A DNA stretch of 16,093 bases, taken from assembly GCA_003649515.1 (NCBI GenBank), contig QMSC01000014.1:1-16093 (forward strand), in the 5' to 3' direction. Source of the stretch: Thermoprotei archaeon. Lineage in GTDB: Archaea > Thermoproteota > Thermoprotei > Thermofilales > B20-G17. The position numbers and the translations under genes are program-made. The notes below the pieces were generated by a model. That model was not told where the DNA came from, did not search any database, and saw nothing but the letters and a program-made list of their open reading frames with translations. Positions 6,659-13,488 of the stretch are shown here, in pieces; the first letter of the stretch is position 1, and each line of letters begins with the position of its first letter.

Positions 6659-7633
6659 TTGATCGAGGAGAGATTTGGAGCAGGATTATGGATCTTCGGA
6701 AACCTATCGGATAGGTTCTTGCCTACAGGATACAAGTCTCCCAAAGAGCTTGAGGATAAAATGGACATGGCAGCTCGCGTAGATGGACTGAAAGGTATTG
6801 AAGTCATCTACCCGGCAGACGTCAATGAATATAACATCGACTATTTTAAGAAATTATTGAAAGCTAAGGACTTAAAGGTTGTTGCGGTAGGCGTTGATGT
6901 TTGCTGTGAAAAACAGTGGAGCAATGGAGCTCTATCTGCACGGGATGATAGGGTAAGGAAGGCGGCTATAGAGAGGATAGTAAAAGCCGCTGAAATAGCC
7001 AAAGAATTGGGAACCTGTATCGTTAATATATGGCCTGGTCAAGATGGATACGATTATCCTCTTCAGGTAGACTATCAGAAGGCCTGGAACCTATTTAAAG
7101 ACTCCATCAGAGAAGCTGCTGAGAAAGCTGAAGGAGTTAAATTGAGCTTAGAGTATAAGCTTAAGGAACCGCGTATGCGCCTCTTCTTAAGTACCGCCTG
7201 GAGAACTCTCCTTCTCATACGCGAGCTTGGTTTAGAGAAAGTAGGCATGACGCTAGACGTGGGACACGCATTTTACGCTAAGGAAAACATAGGAGAAGTA
7301 ATAGCTCTGGCGGGCAACGACCTCTTCCACTTACACTTCAATGATAACTATGGTGATTGGGACGACGATATGGTTGTGGGATCTATACGGTTACTTGAGT
7401 TTATTGAGGCCACCTACTGGCTTAAAAAGATAGAATATGATGGCTGGTTAGTCCTCGACATATTCCCATACCGTGAAGACCCCGTAAAAGCATGCTCATC
7501 AAGCATTTTCGTGTTAAAGAAAATACTGAGACTAGTCGATAGGCTTGGTATAGATACTTTAGACCTCTTACTTAAAGAAGAAGATGCCCCTAAGGTTATT
7601 CAAGAAGTCTTTAAACAGGTCCTCCCCGAATAG
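6659..7633 (+). CDS. Xylose-isomerase-like TIM barrel sugar isomerase/epimerase
   Basis: The 324-residue protein belongs to the xylose isomerase-like TIM barrel group (sugar isomerases, epimerases and endonuclease IV relatives) that use a divalent metal to move a carbonyl or invert a carbon of a free sugar. Likely metal ligands sit on successive strands: Glu165 in LSLEYKLKEPR, Asp200 and His203 in MTLDVGHAFYA, His226 with NDN in HLHFNDNYGDWDDD, and Asp267 in LVLDIFPYRED. The NDNxxxWDDDMxxG pattern is seen in several ketose epimerase or isomerase relatives. The best start is TTG 6659; no ATG gives a full N-terminal strand. Only 12 bp separate it from the kinase, so the two enzymes probably act in sequence: aldose to ketose, then ketose phosphate. 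The sugar (xylose, ribulose, rhamnose, fucose or other) cannot be decided here. Confidence 0.72.
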   Translation: MIEERFGAGLWIFGNLSDRFLPTGYKSPKELEDKMDMAARVDGLKGIEVIYPADVNEYNIDYFKKLLKAKDLKVVAVGVDVCCEKQWSNGALSARDDRVRKAAIERIVKAAEIAKELGTCIVNIWPGQDGYDYPLQVDYQKAWNLFKDSIREAAEKAEGVKLSLEYKLKEPRMRLFLSTAWRTLLLIRELGLEKVGMTLDVGHAFYAKENIGEVIALAGNDLFHLHFNDNYGDWDDDMVVGSIRLLEFIEATYWLKKIEYDGWLVLDIFPYREDPVKACSSSIFVLKKILRLVDRLGIDTLDLLLKEEDAPKVIQEVFKQVLPE

Positions 7634-7645
7634 AGGGGGGTAATA

Positions 7646-9187
7646 TTGCAGTTCCTAATGGGACTTGATATCGGGACTACGGGAACTAAAGCCATAGTAA
7701 TCGATGAGGAAGGCCGTATTATCAGTCGAGGATATAGGGAATATAAACTGTATCACCGTAAGCCAATATATTCCGAGCTCGACCCTAAAGAAGTCTGGGA
7801 TGGAATTAAAGGCGCAATAAAAGATGCTCTTACAGGAATAGACTCTAGAAATGTTAAGGCCGTCGGCGTAAGCGCTCTTGGAGAAGCTTTTATGCCAGTA
7901 AGTAAGAGTGGAGAGCCACTATATTGGAGCATGACAACATTTGATGCGAGAGCCCGGAAGTATGTAGAAGAGTGGGGTGAAAAAATGCCTGAAAAGGAAA
8001 TGTTCCAAATTACGGGGCAGCCTCTCTCCCCTGACATTCCCATATACACCTTGCACAAGATCATGTGGATTCGAGATCATGAGCCAGATATTTACAATAA
8101 AACGTGGAAGTTCATGTGCTGGGAGGATTTCTTCTTCTTTAAGCTCTGCGGGAGACCAGTAATCGACTACACTCTTGCAACAAGGACAATGATGTTTGAT
8201 ATAGTGAAAAAGAGATGGTCAGAGGATATTTTGAACACAGCTAAGCTTGAGGAAGATATTCTCCCGGAAGTTGGACCTTCCGCTCTCGTCGTAGGGGAGG
8301 TTAACGAGAAAGGGGCTCGAGAAACAGGACTAGCTAAGGGAACACTACTCGTCACTGGTGGACACGACCAAGCTTGTGGAGCATTCGGTGCTGGGATAAC
8401 AGAGGAAGGACCGTTAATGGATGCTACTGGCACTGTCGAGTGTTATGGAATAGTACAGGATAGGCTTGTTTTAAAAGACGATATGAGACTTCAAGGGTAT
8501 GCTGTCCATGTATACGTTGATCCCGAAAAGTATTACATGTTCGGCTTCACTCCCACAGGCGGAGCGGCACTACGCTGGATTAGAGATAATTTCGCTAAGG
8601 ATCTATTGGAAATAGAGGCACGAACCGGAAAAGGCCCATATGACATACTTAATGAGGAGGCCGAAAAGTCCGAGCCAGGCGCAAAGGGGCTGATGTTTTT
8701 CCCGTACTTAGAAGGAAGTGGCACTCCTGACTGGAACCGCAATATCTTAGGCATAATGGCCGGGTTGACTCTAGCTCATAATCGAGGAGATGTTGTTAGA
8801 GCTCTTTTCGAGGGACTAGCCTATGAGCTACGTTGGAACGTGGAGAGCATACGAAAGTTCGGTATAAAAGTTAGTGAAATAAGGACGATAGGTGGCGGAG
8901 CTAAGTCGAAACTTTGGCTTAAAATAAAAGCATCTGTAACGGGACTAAGTATAAGGGTTCCAGAAGCCAAAATGGATACCGTAGCCTTAGGTGCCGCATT
9001 ATTGGCCGGTATAGGAAGTGGCATATACGCGGACTTTTTAGACGCGGTACGTAGGACCATAAGATTTGAAGCCACAATAGAGCCTTCAAAAGAGCTGTTA
9101 AGTAAGTACGAGATATTCTACAAGAGATACTTAGCCTCAAGGAAGTACCTTGTCAAGCCTTTCACGGAAGATCAACCAAGTCCGTGA
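7646..9187 (+). CDS. FGGY-family carbohydrate kinase (xylulokinase-like)
   Basis: At 513 residues this is the normal size for FGGY kinases, which phosphorylate ketoses or polyols with ATP. It has the phosphate loop GLDIGTTGTKA (6-16), the likely catalytic base Asp241 in GGHDQACGAFGAG, the adenosine motif DATGTVE (259-265), and C-terminal TIGGGAKSKLW (414-424) followed by the TVALGAALLAG helix (445-455). Xylulokinases normally carry a QMHG motif in the sugar site. Here the equivalent region reads SALGEAFMPV (76-85), so the substrate may be another sugar despite the overall similarity. The TTG start follows GAGGGGGGT (7633-7641), which overlaps the isomerase stop; ATG 7658 is too far from it. 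Co-transcribed with the isomerase-like gene. Confidence 0.82.
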   Translation: MQFLMGLDIGTTGTKAIVIDEEGRIISRGYREYKLYHRKPIYSELDPKEVWDGIKGAIKDALTGIDSRNVKAVGVSALGEAFMPVSKSGEPLYWSMTTFDARARKYVEEWGEKMPEKEMFQITGQPLSPDIPIYTLHKIMWIRDHEPDIYNKTWKFMCWEDFFFFKLCGRPVIDYTLATRTMMFDIVKKRWSEDILNTAKLEEDILPEVGPSALVVGEVNEKGARETGLAKGTLLVTGGHDQACGAFGAGITEEGPLMDATGTVECYGIVQDRLVLKDDMRLQGYAVHVYVDPEKYYMFGFTPTGGAALRWIRDNFAKDLLEIEARTGKGPYDILNEEAEKSEPGAKGLMFFPYLEGSGTPDWNRNILGIMAGLTLAHNRGDVVRALFEGLAYELRWNVESIRKFGIKVSEIRTIGGGAKSKLWLKIKASVTGLSIRVPEAKMDTVALGAALLAGIGSGIYADFLDAVRRTIRFEATIEPSKELLSKYEIFYKRYLASRKYLVKPFTEDQPSP

Positions 9188-9232
9188 CAACCTAACCAGC
9201 ATGTTAAAAATCACACCTTAACTACCCTACTG
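9188..9232. other. Short convergent gap between the kinase and the hydrogenase remnant
   Basis: These 45 bases separate the kinase stop from the stop codon of the decayed hydrogenase reading frame on the other strand. No clear terminator stem or long T run is present on the plus strand. Confidence 0.3.
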
Positions 9233-9599
9233 TTAATGTGCTGCACAGGATAGACATGGATCGTAGCTACTTAACATTAGTCTGATATTATCAGATTAGC
9301 TCTTCAATGTATCCTTTTGAATCCACTCTGTAGTGATGTATCAGTGTACCCTCGACGCTTTTACTACGCCGCTATTCCCTCTCCCATGACAAGAACTGAT
9401 TGTAAAGCCGGTACGGAAATCTCGTCTATTTCCCCCAGCGTCCTCGCCCCATGACCACGGCTCTAACTAAATATTTCGCCTTTTCAGCGGCCCTCTCAGG
9501 CTCATATATGTGAGCCCACGAACATTACTCTCTTGTGTTAGCTATTTCTAGAAGAAGTGGTTTGGGTCCTGCCGCTTGAATGACGCGCCGAAAGGTAAG
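9233..9599 (-). pseudogene. Decayed [NiFe]-hydrogenase large subunit, C-terminal part (FrhA/MvhA/VhuA-type)
   Basis: No open frame covers this stretch, but minus-strand reading gives hydrogenase signatures in order. Segment 9370-9353 reads GVVKAS. One base out of frame, 9353-9294 reads GTLIHHYRVDSKGYIEE, matching the family's VVEAPRGTLIHHY-type motif. Then 9295-9236 reads NIRLMLSSYDPCLSCAAH, the DPCxxCxxH motif that binds nickel-iron through its two cysteines, followed at once by TAA (9235-9233). Further upstream, 9515-9429 (HIYEPERAAEKAKYLVRAV) and 9447-9367 (ending VMGEGIAA) are protein-like fragments in two other frames; 9599-9528 (ending PKPLLLEIANTRE) is less certain. Stops and frame changes break it, about 35 residues normally lying between the HHY and DPC motifs are gone, and the N-terminal half with the first CxxC motif is absent. 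The HHYRVD and DPCLSCAAH forms resemble group 3 (F420- or heterodisulfide-linked) enzymes. It lies directly downstream of an FrhB-like gene. Confidence 0.85.
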
Positions 9600-9624
9600 C
9601 TAGTGCAACCTAGGAAACATGAAG

Positions 9625-10617
9625 CTATGACAATTTTATTTGATTTATGCTTCCTAATGCTCTCTTTAACTTGACGCCAGCCAGCCTCCGAACCTGATTT
9701 AAAGCCTTCTCAGATAGGGATTTTGCCGTTATTACACCTTCTTTTACAGCCATATTGAACAGATTCCTGCCTGTCTCTGACCTAATAAGGACTGTAGACC
9801 AGCCTTCCTCCGAACCTGCACTGCCCACAGAAATATCAGAAAACCATGCAGTAAAATCGGGACAGGTCTTGCAGGCGACATCAACGTACTCCTTGAATTC
9901 AGTAATGGCAGCACTTCTCGCCACGCCTGTTCTGAGCCATACAATGAACTTCCCCTTCCTAATTTCAACTTTGTTAACTTCGCTTAGGGGTGCTTTAGCA
10001 ACCTCGGCTATAATTTTGATAAGGTTAGCGTAAGGATAGTTGTTCATGCAGAATAGGCCTATTTTCAACCTAATTGCACGAGTATATTCTACAAGCTGGG
10101 CTTTCCTCATAAGCTCTAATGCTCTGAGATGACACGGTAAACCTACGATTGCCACTTTATCAGACCTACTTATAGCCTCTTTTAACAGATTAAGAATGGG
10201 TGAAAGAGAGTATTTGGACCCTGCCGCTATTAGAACGTCCTCCGGAGAGTTTGCGAGAAAGGGCCGGGGTTTAAGCCTTTCTGTTTCGGATTCACCGCAT
10301 ACTATGACTATGTCTACCAAACCCCTTTTTAGCGCCTCCATAAGTAATGCCGTCACTACGCCGCCGTCTTGACAAACTTCAAGAACTTTCTGAATCGTGC
10401 TTCTAGCAGTATACGATTCAATAACAGGTGGCTCGTAAATCTCTATATTTATTGCTGGACATACCTTAACGCAAAGCCCACAACGGGTACATTTTTCACC
10501 GCGAATAGCGATTTTGTCATCCTCTAAGTATATCGCTGAAGTAGAGCATATGCTGACACATGCTCCGCAGTAAGCGCAAATTCCCCCAGAGACCTCTAAC
10601 ACATTCGAAGAAGACAT
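9625..10617 (-). CDS. FrhB/FpoF-family F420-type oxidoreductase with two N-terminal [4Fe-4S] sites
   Basis: This FrhB-family protein (330 residues from the ATG) would transfer electrons between coenzyme F420 and iron-sulfur partners through FAD. Counting from the ATG, two ferredoxin motifs lie at Cys14, 17, 20, 24 (CAYCGACVSIC) and Cys43, 46, 49, 53 (CTRCGLCVKVC). The FrhB core follows: EVCQDGGVVTALLMEAL, GSKYSLSPIL, VGLPCHLRALELMRK, IGLFCMNNY, and a late CKTCPDFTAWFSDISVGSAG with the conserved CxxCxD-like pair. Having two clusters before the core is the plan of FpoF-type subunits and of stand-alone ferredoxin:F420 oxidoreductases, rather than the shorter FrhB. I prefer the ATG at 10617: a TATA box lies 27 nt upstream, fitting a leaderless message. 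An in-frame TTG at 10638 would add seven residues. It follows the MptN/CofF-like gene by 43 bp and precedes the hydrogenase remnant. Confidence 0.82.
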   Translation of the reverse strand: MSSSNVLEVSGGICAYCGACVSICSTSAIYLEDDKIAIRGEKCTRCGLCVKVCPAINIEIYEPPVIESYTARSTIQKVLEVCQDGGVVTALLMEALKRGLVDIVIVCGESETERLKPRPFLANSPEDVLIAAGSKYSLSPILNLLKEAISRSDKVAIVGLPCHLRALELMRKAQLVEYTRAIRLKIGLFCMNNYPYANLIKIIAEVAKAPLSEVNKVEIRKGKFIVWLRTGVARSAAITEFKEYVDVACKTCPDFTAWFSDISVGSAGSEEGWSTVLIRSETGRNLFNMAVKEGVITAKSLSEKALNQVRRLAGVKLKRALGSINQIKLS

Positions 10618-10639
10618 CAATTTACATATATACAACAAT

Positions 10640-10648
10640 TTAATTAAA
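10640..10648 (-). promoter_or_regulatory. TATA box for a leaderless FrhB/FpoF-like message
   Basis: The minus strand reads TTTAATTAA centred 27 nt before the ATG at 10617, exactly where a TATA box would place the transcript 5' end at the start codon. No Shine-Dalgarno is seen before that ATG. This suggests the gene can be transcribed separately from the gene upstream. Confidence 0.4.
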
Positions 10649-10660
10649 CTTTGGAAACAT

Positions 10661-11539
10661 CTACCGTTTGACTTTAGATATCACATAGCTAATTATACGA
10701 TCCGCGATATTCACCTTAGTAACCGATTGGAGCCCACGCCATCCAGGCTGACTATTAATCTCCGTTATGAGATACCCTCGAGAACTTTCAAGTATATCCA
10801 CGCCTGCGACCTCGCAACCTATTATCTCAGTAGCTTTTATTGCAAGCTCTCTTAGCTCCTCATTAGGCTTTAAAGGCTTGGGTCTAGCTCCTTGAGCAAT
10901 ATTAGTCTTCCATTCTGTACCTTCCCTGTACATAGCAGAAACAACGTCTCCTCCTATTACAAATACTCTTATGTCCCTATTACCATGAGGCACGAATTCT
11001 TGAACGTAGAGTATACGGTGGATGAAGGTTAATGCGTTAAATATCCTTCTAGCTACTTCAGGATCTGAAACCCTAGTCATTCCGAAACCTCTCGAACTGA
11101 AAATCGGCTTCACCACGACATCTCCTCTAAATTCATAGAACGCCTCCATGGCTTCTCGAACACTTTCAGTAACGACAGTTCTAGGAACAGGGATTCCCTT
11201 CTCTTCTAATAGGGATAATGCATAGAATTTGTCAATGCACTTCTCTATTGCCGACGGATGATTTATAACCACTACACCGAGTCTCGTTAATCTGTGCAAG
11301 ATATCCATTCTGAAAATAGCCTGCTCAAGAGAACATCTACCTATAGGACGGACTATTAGTGCCAGAACGTCCTTCAAGAGATCTATATCTCGAGCCTTTA
11401 TTCGGGGGGAAAAACCTACTCTGGCTACAATTATCCTAAAATTTATGCAAAGGGGCTGGTATCCCCTTCTGAGAATTGCTTGTTGAAGCTGTCTAGAGCA
11501 CCAAGCATTAGGGTTCCGAGTTAAAATCCCTATTTTCAT
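10661..11539 (-). CDS. RimK-type ATP-grasp glutamate ligase, MptN or CofF (H4MPT or F420 glutamylation)
   Basis: Members of this ATP-grasp family add an alpha-linked glutamate to tetrahydromethanopterin (MptN) or cap the tail of coenzyme F420 (CofF). The 292-residue protein starts MKIGILTRNP, has the linker RPIGRCSLEQAIFRMDILHRL typical of these enzymes, then NHPSAIEKCIDKFYALSLLEEKGIPVPRT. The ATP-grasp core includes VVVKPIFSSRGFGM (about 141-154) and the metal-binding GVDILES...GYLITEINSQPGW (about 246-267). The ATG at 11539 is preceded by GGTG (11546-11549) seven bases away; an in-frame GTG at 11548 overlaps that site and is less likely. Downstream of fwd and mch the natural reading is MptN, while the adjacent FrhB-like gene leaves CofF open. 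The family and its length are secure, the substrate is not. Confidence 0.78.
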   Translation of the reverse strand: MKIGILTRNPNAWCSRQLQQAILRRGYQPLCINFRIIVARVGFSPRIKARDIDLLKDVLALIVRPIGRCSLEQAIFRMDILHRLTRLGVVVINHPSAIEKCIDKFYALSLLEEKGIPVPRTVVTESVREAMEAFYEFRGDVVVKPIFSSRGFGMTRVSDPEVARRIFNALTFIHRILYVQEFVPHGNRDIRVFVIGGDVVSAMYREGTEWKTNIAQGARPKPLKPNEELRELAIKATEIIGCEVAGVDILESSRGYLITEINSQPGWRGLQSVTKVNIADRIISYVISKVKR

Positions 11540-11662
11540 CTTATACACCGTCCAGCATCAGGCTCTGAAAACCTATTGAATACGAGACTAATCCTCCATT
11601 TACTTTGTAGTGCGCTCTAACTAGATATTATTTATTGACGCACAGCGTTGCTCCCCAGCTGG
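11540..11662 (-). other. Gap between mch and the ATP-grasp ligase gene with a possible internal promoter
   Basis: About 123 bp separate the mch stop from the ligase ATG. On the minus strand an AATAAATAAT element (about 11627-11618) could be a TATA box, and a GGAGGA is present near 11595 but leads into no frame. The spacing contrasts with the overlapping fwd-mch genes upstream and suggests the ligase may have its own transcript. Confidence 0.3.
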
Positions 11663-12622
11663 TTACTCGAGCTCGAAGCTTCGGATCAGTAGTTTACGAT
11701 TCACTGTACCACTTCTATACGATCTGCCAGTAGATATATTGCGTAGTGTAATGGATGCTGGTGCAAATATTTTAGGATCTACTTTGTAAAAGTCGAAACC
11801 CGCCTCCTTGAATATCTCATAGAACGTCTTTCCATAACTCGACGAAGCATCAGACGAAGCATTTTTTACAATGCTCTTGAGATCCTCATCCTTGTCGTAA
11901 ACTATCATAAGGTCTACTTCGCCCGCGTATATTATGGCGTCGTTTGTACGCCCTATCATTATTGTTGGATCGGGATGTACGGGAGCTATGGGGCACACCC
12001 CCGCACCGTATACTATACTTTTCAGCTCGAATCCAAGAGTATCTAGTCTATGCATACCTACTTCGACTATTCGAGAACTTACTTGAATAGAGCCAGCAAT
12101 ACTATTTGTGGGAACCACTATGACGTATAGGTTTTTGGGATTTATGCTGCACTTATTCGATATTTCCACTAAAGCTCCATCTGGAGGATACTTGGACGTT
12201 TCAAGAACTATAACCGCTTCATCGAAATCGTCTTTATATCCTATTTTTTGAAATAACTTTTTAGGCTTTAATGCAAGCGCTCTGGCCGGTCCAGAGCCAA
12301 GTGCCGTAAAATTCTCATACTTAATACTCCAGCCAGCATATTGTGACGCCATACAAGCTATTATAGGGTTATCTATGAACTCCTCTATGACGGGTATATA
12401 GAAGTCATCATAGCGTCTTAAATTTAGAGCGACAGCTCCTAATCCCCCTAAACACACCTTGGCTACGTATAATCCGGCCTGATATCCACCAGGAACCTCT
12501 ATGCCGCAATCTATTATAGTTGAACCTACCTTAGAGAAAAAGCACTTTATCCCTAAAACATCAGCTTGACTGATCATCTCATCTACTATCTTTACGGACT
12601 CTTTATTCACGCTAACAGTCAT
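11663..12622 (-). CDS. mch: Methenyltetrahydromethanopterin cyclohydrolase
   Basis: Mch hydrolyses or forms 5,10-methenyl-H4MPT from N5-formyl-H4MPT in the cytoplasm, the step linking the formyl-transfer reaction to the F420-dependent methylene steps. The 319-residue length is normal. Family segments are clear: TIIDCGIEVPGGYQAG (35-50), ALGSGPARALA (107-117), PPDGALVEISNKCSI (146-160), VSSRIVEVG (181-189) and VCPIAPVHPDPTIMIGRTNDAIIYAGEVD (209-237). Arg184 and Glu187 in SSRIVEVG correspond well to the catalytic Arg183 and Glu186 described for the Archaeoglobus enzyme. The ATG lies 11 bp inside the end of fwdC, so the two are translationally coupled. The fixed C1 order fwd then mch supports a working CO2/formyl branch. 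Confidence 0.95.
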   Translation of the reverse strand: MTVSVNKESVKIVDEMISQADVLGIKCFFSKVGSTIIDCGIEVPGGYQAGLYVAKVCLGGLGAVALNLRRYDDFYIPVIEEFIDNPIIACMASQYAGWSIKYENFTALGSGPARALALKPKKLFQKIGYKDDFDEAVIVLETSKYPPDGALVEISNKCSINPKNLYVIVVPTNSIAGSIQVSSRIVEVGMHRLDTLGFELKSIVYGAGVCPIAPVHPDPTIMIGRTNDAIIYAGEVDLMIVYDKDEDLKSIVKNASSDASSSYGKTFYEIFKEAGFDFYKVDPKIFAPASITLRNISTGRSYRSGTVNRKLLIRSFELE

Positions 12623-13481
12623 CGCTCATCGTCTCAAGTAAACTTTCAAATACTTTAAAGTCCGGATTATTTTTAACTGATACATATAGTCTACCCCTAC
12701 ATTCTATATCGCCTAGTACATCTCCCAAGAAGAGATAGAATGGACCCTTAATCTTTTCACCTTTAACTTTAACGGAAGATGCGATACCATCTATGTAAAA
12801 TGTGGGTAAAACTTCGCCCACACGTCCGCACACAACAATTTTTCCTCCCGTCATTCGAGCACCTGCCTTTCCTTCACAGTCTCCTCGAATCAAAATGCTT
12901 CCCCCACTCATTTTAACTCCTGGCATAGCCTTGCATGAACCATCAATTGCTATTAAACCTCCATTCATGCAAGCTCCAACTTCCGCACCCGCGTAACCAT
13001 GCACTCTAATAATTCCTCCACTCATGCCCTTTAGAGACCTCTCCCCTCTTAAAACTGCACCCACATGATCCCCTGCACAGCCATGTACTTCTATTATTCC
13101 GTCCCGCATCTCCGCACCTAACCAGGGCCCTGCATGACCATGTACTATAATAACTCCACCTCGCATTCTAAATCCTAGGAAAGGTCCTACATTCCCCTTG
13201 ATTACAATTTCACCAGTGCTCATCTCCTCGCCTATCCTCCAAACCTTGCTGAAGTTCCCCTCCATGATTATTTTCACAGAGGCTGAAGGGGAATTTTTGG
13301 AAACCGCTTTAATATAGAAAAGCTCCTCGAGACGATATGTGCGATTGCCCTCAAATACCTTGAGTTTCTTTAAGTCTTCTAAATTGAGACCAGCAAACTT
13401 GTCCGGAGAAATGCATTCAGCCTCCACTGGCACCTTAAAACTCCTACGCGGTTTGATCAGGAATACGCTAGCCCCTCCCAT
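12612..13481 (-). CDS. fwdC: Formylmethanofuran dehydrogenase subunit C
   Basis: FwdC is the structural subunit of the tungsten or molybdenum formylmethanofuran dehydrogenase that fixes CO2 onto methanofuran; its fold is a right-handed beta-helix related to the C-terminal domain of glutamate synthase. The 289 residues show the expected tandem G-x-x-G-x-x-M-x-G-G turns from about 95 to 222 (GPFLGFRMRGG, GPWLGAEMRDG, GDHVGAVL, GAEVGACMNGG, KAMPGVKMSGG, GKAGARMTGG). The first 90 residues are a leader region (RPRRSFKVPVEAE-like) that packs on other subunits in known complexes. The start is ATG 13481, 7 bp after the fwdA stop, with GGAGG (13493-13497) inside the end of fwdA. The gene is part of the compact run fwdB-fwdA-fwdC-mch. 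Confidence 0.93.
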   Translation of the reverse strand: MGGASVFLIKPRRSFKVPVEAECISPDKFAGLNLEDLKKLKVFEGNRTYRLEELFYIKAVSKNSPSASVKIIMEGNFSKVWRIGEEMSTGEIVIKGNVGPFLGFRMRGGVIIVHGHAGPWLGAEMRDGIIEVHGCAGDHVGAVLRGERSLKGMSGGIIRVHGYAGAEVGACMNGGLIAIDGSCKAMPGVKMSGGSILIRGDCEGKAGARMTGGKIVVCGRVGEVLPTFYIDGIASSVKVKGEKIKGPFYLFLGDVLGDIECRGRLYVSVKNNPDFKVFESLLETMSDDC

Positions 13482-13488
13482 GGTCTAC

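Noticed and set aside
7753..9140. Several open frames antisense or out of frame to the kinase gene
   Set aside because: They lie wholly inside the kinase, whose full family motifs account for the sequence; they show no independent motifs.
9744..10033. Open frames in other frames across the FrhB/FpoF-like gene
   Set aside because: The gene's cysteine motifs and FrhB core are all in one frame; the others are shadows.
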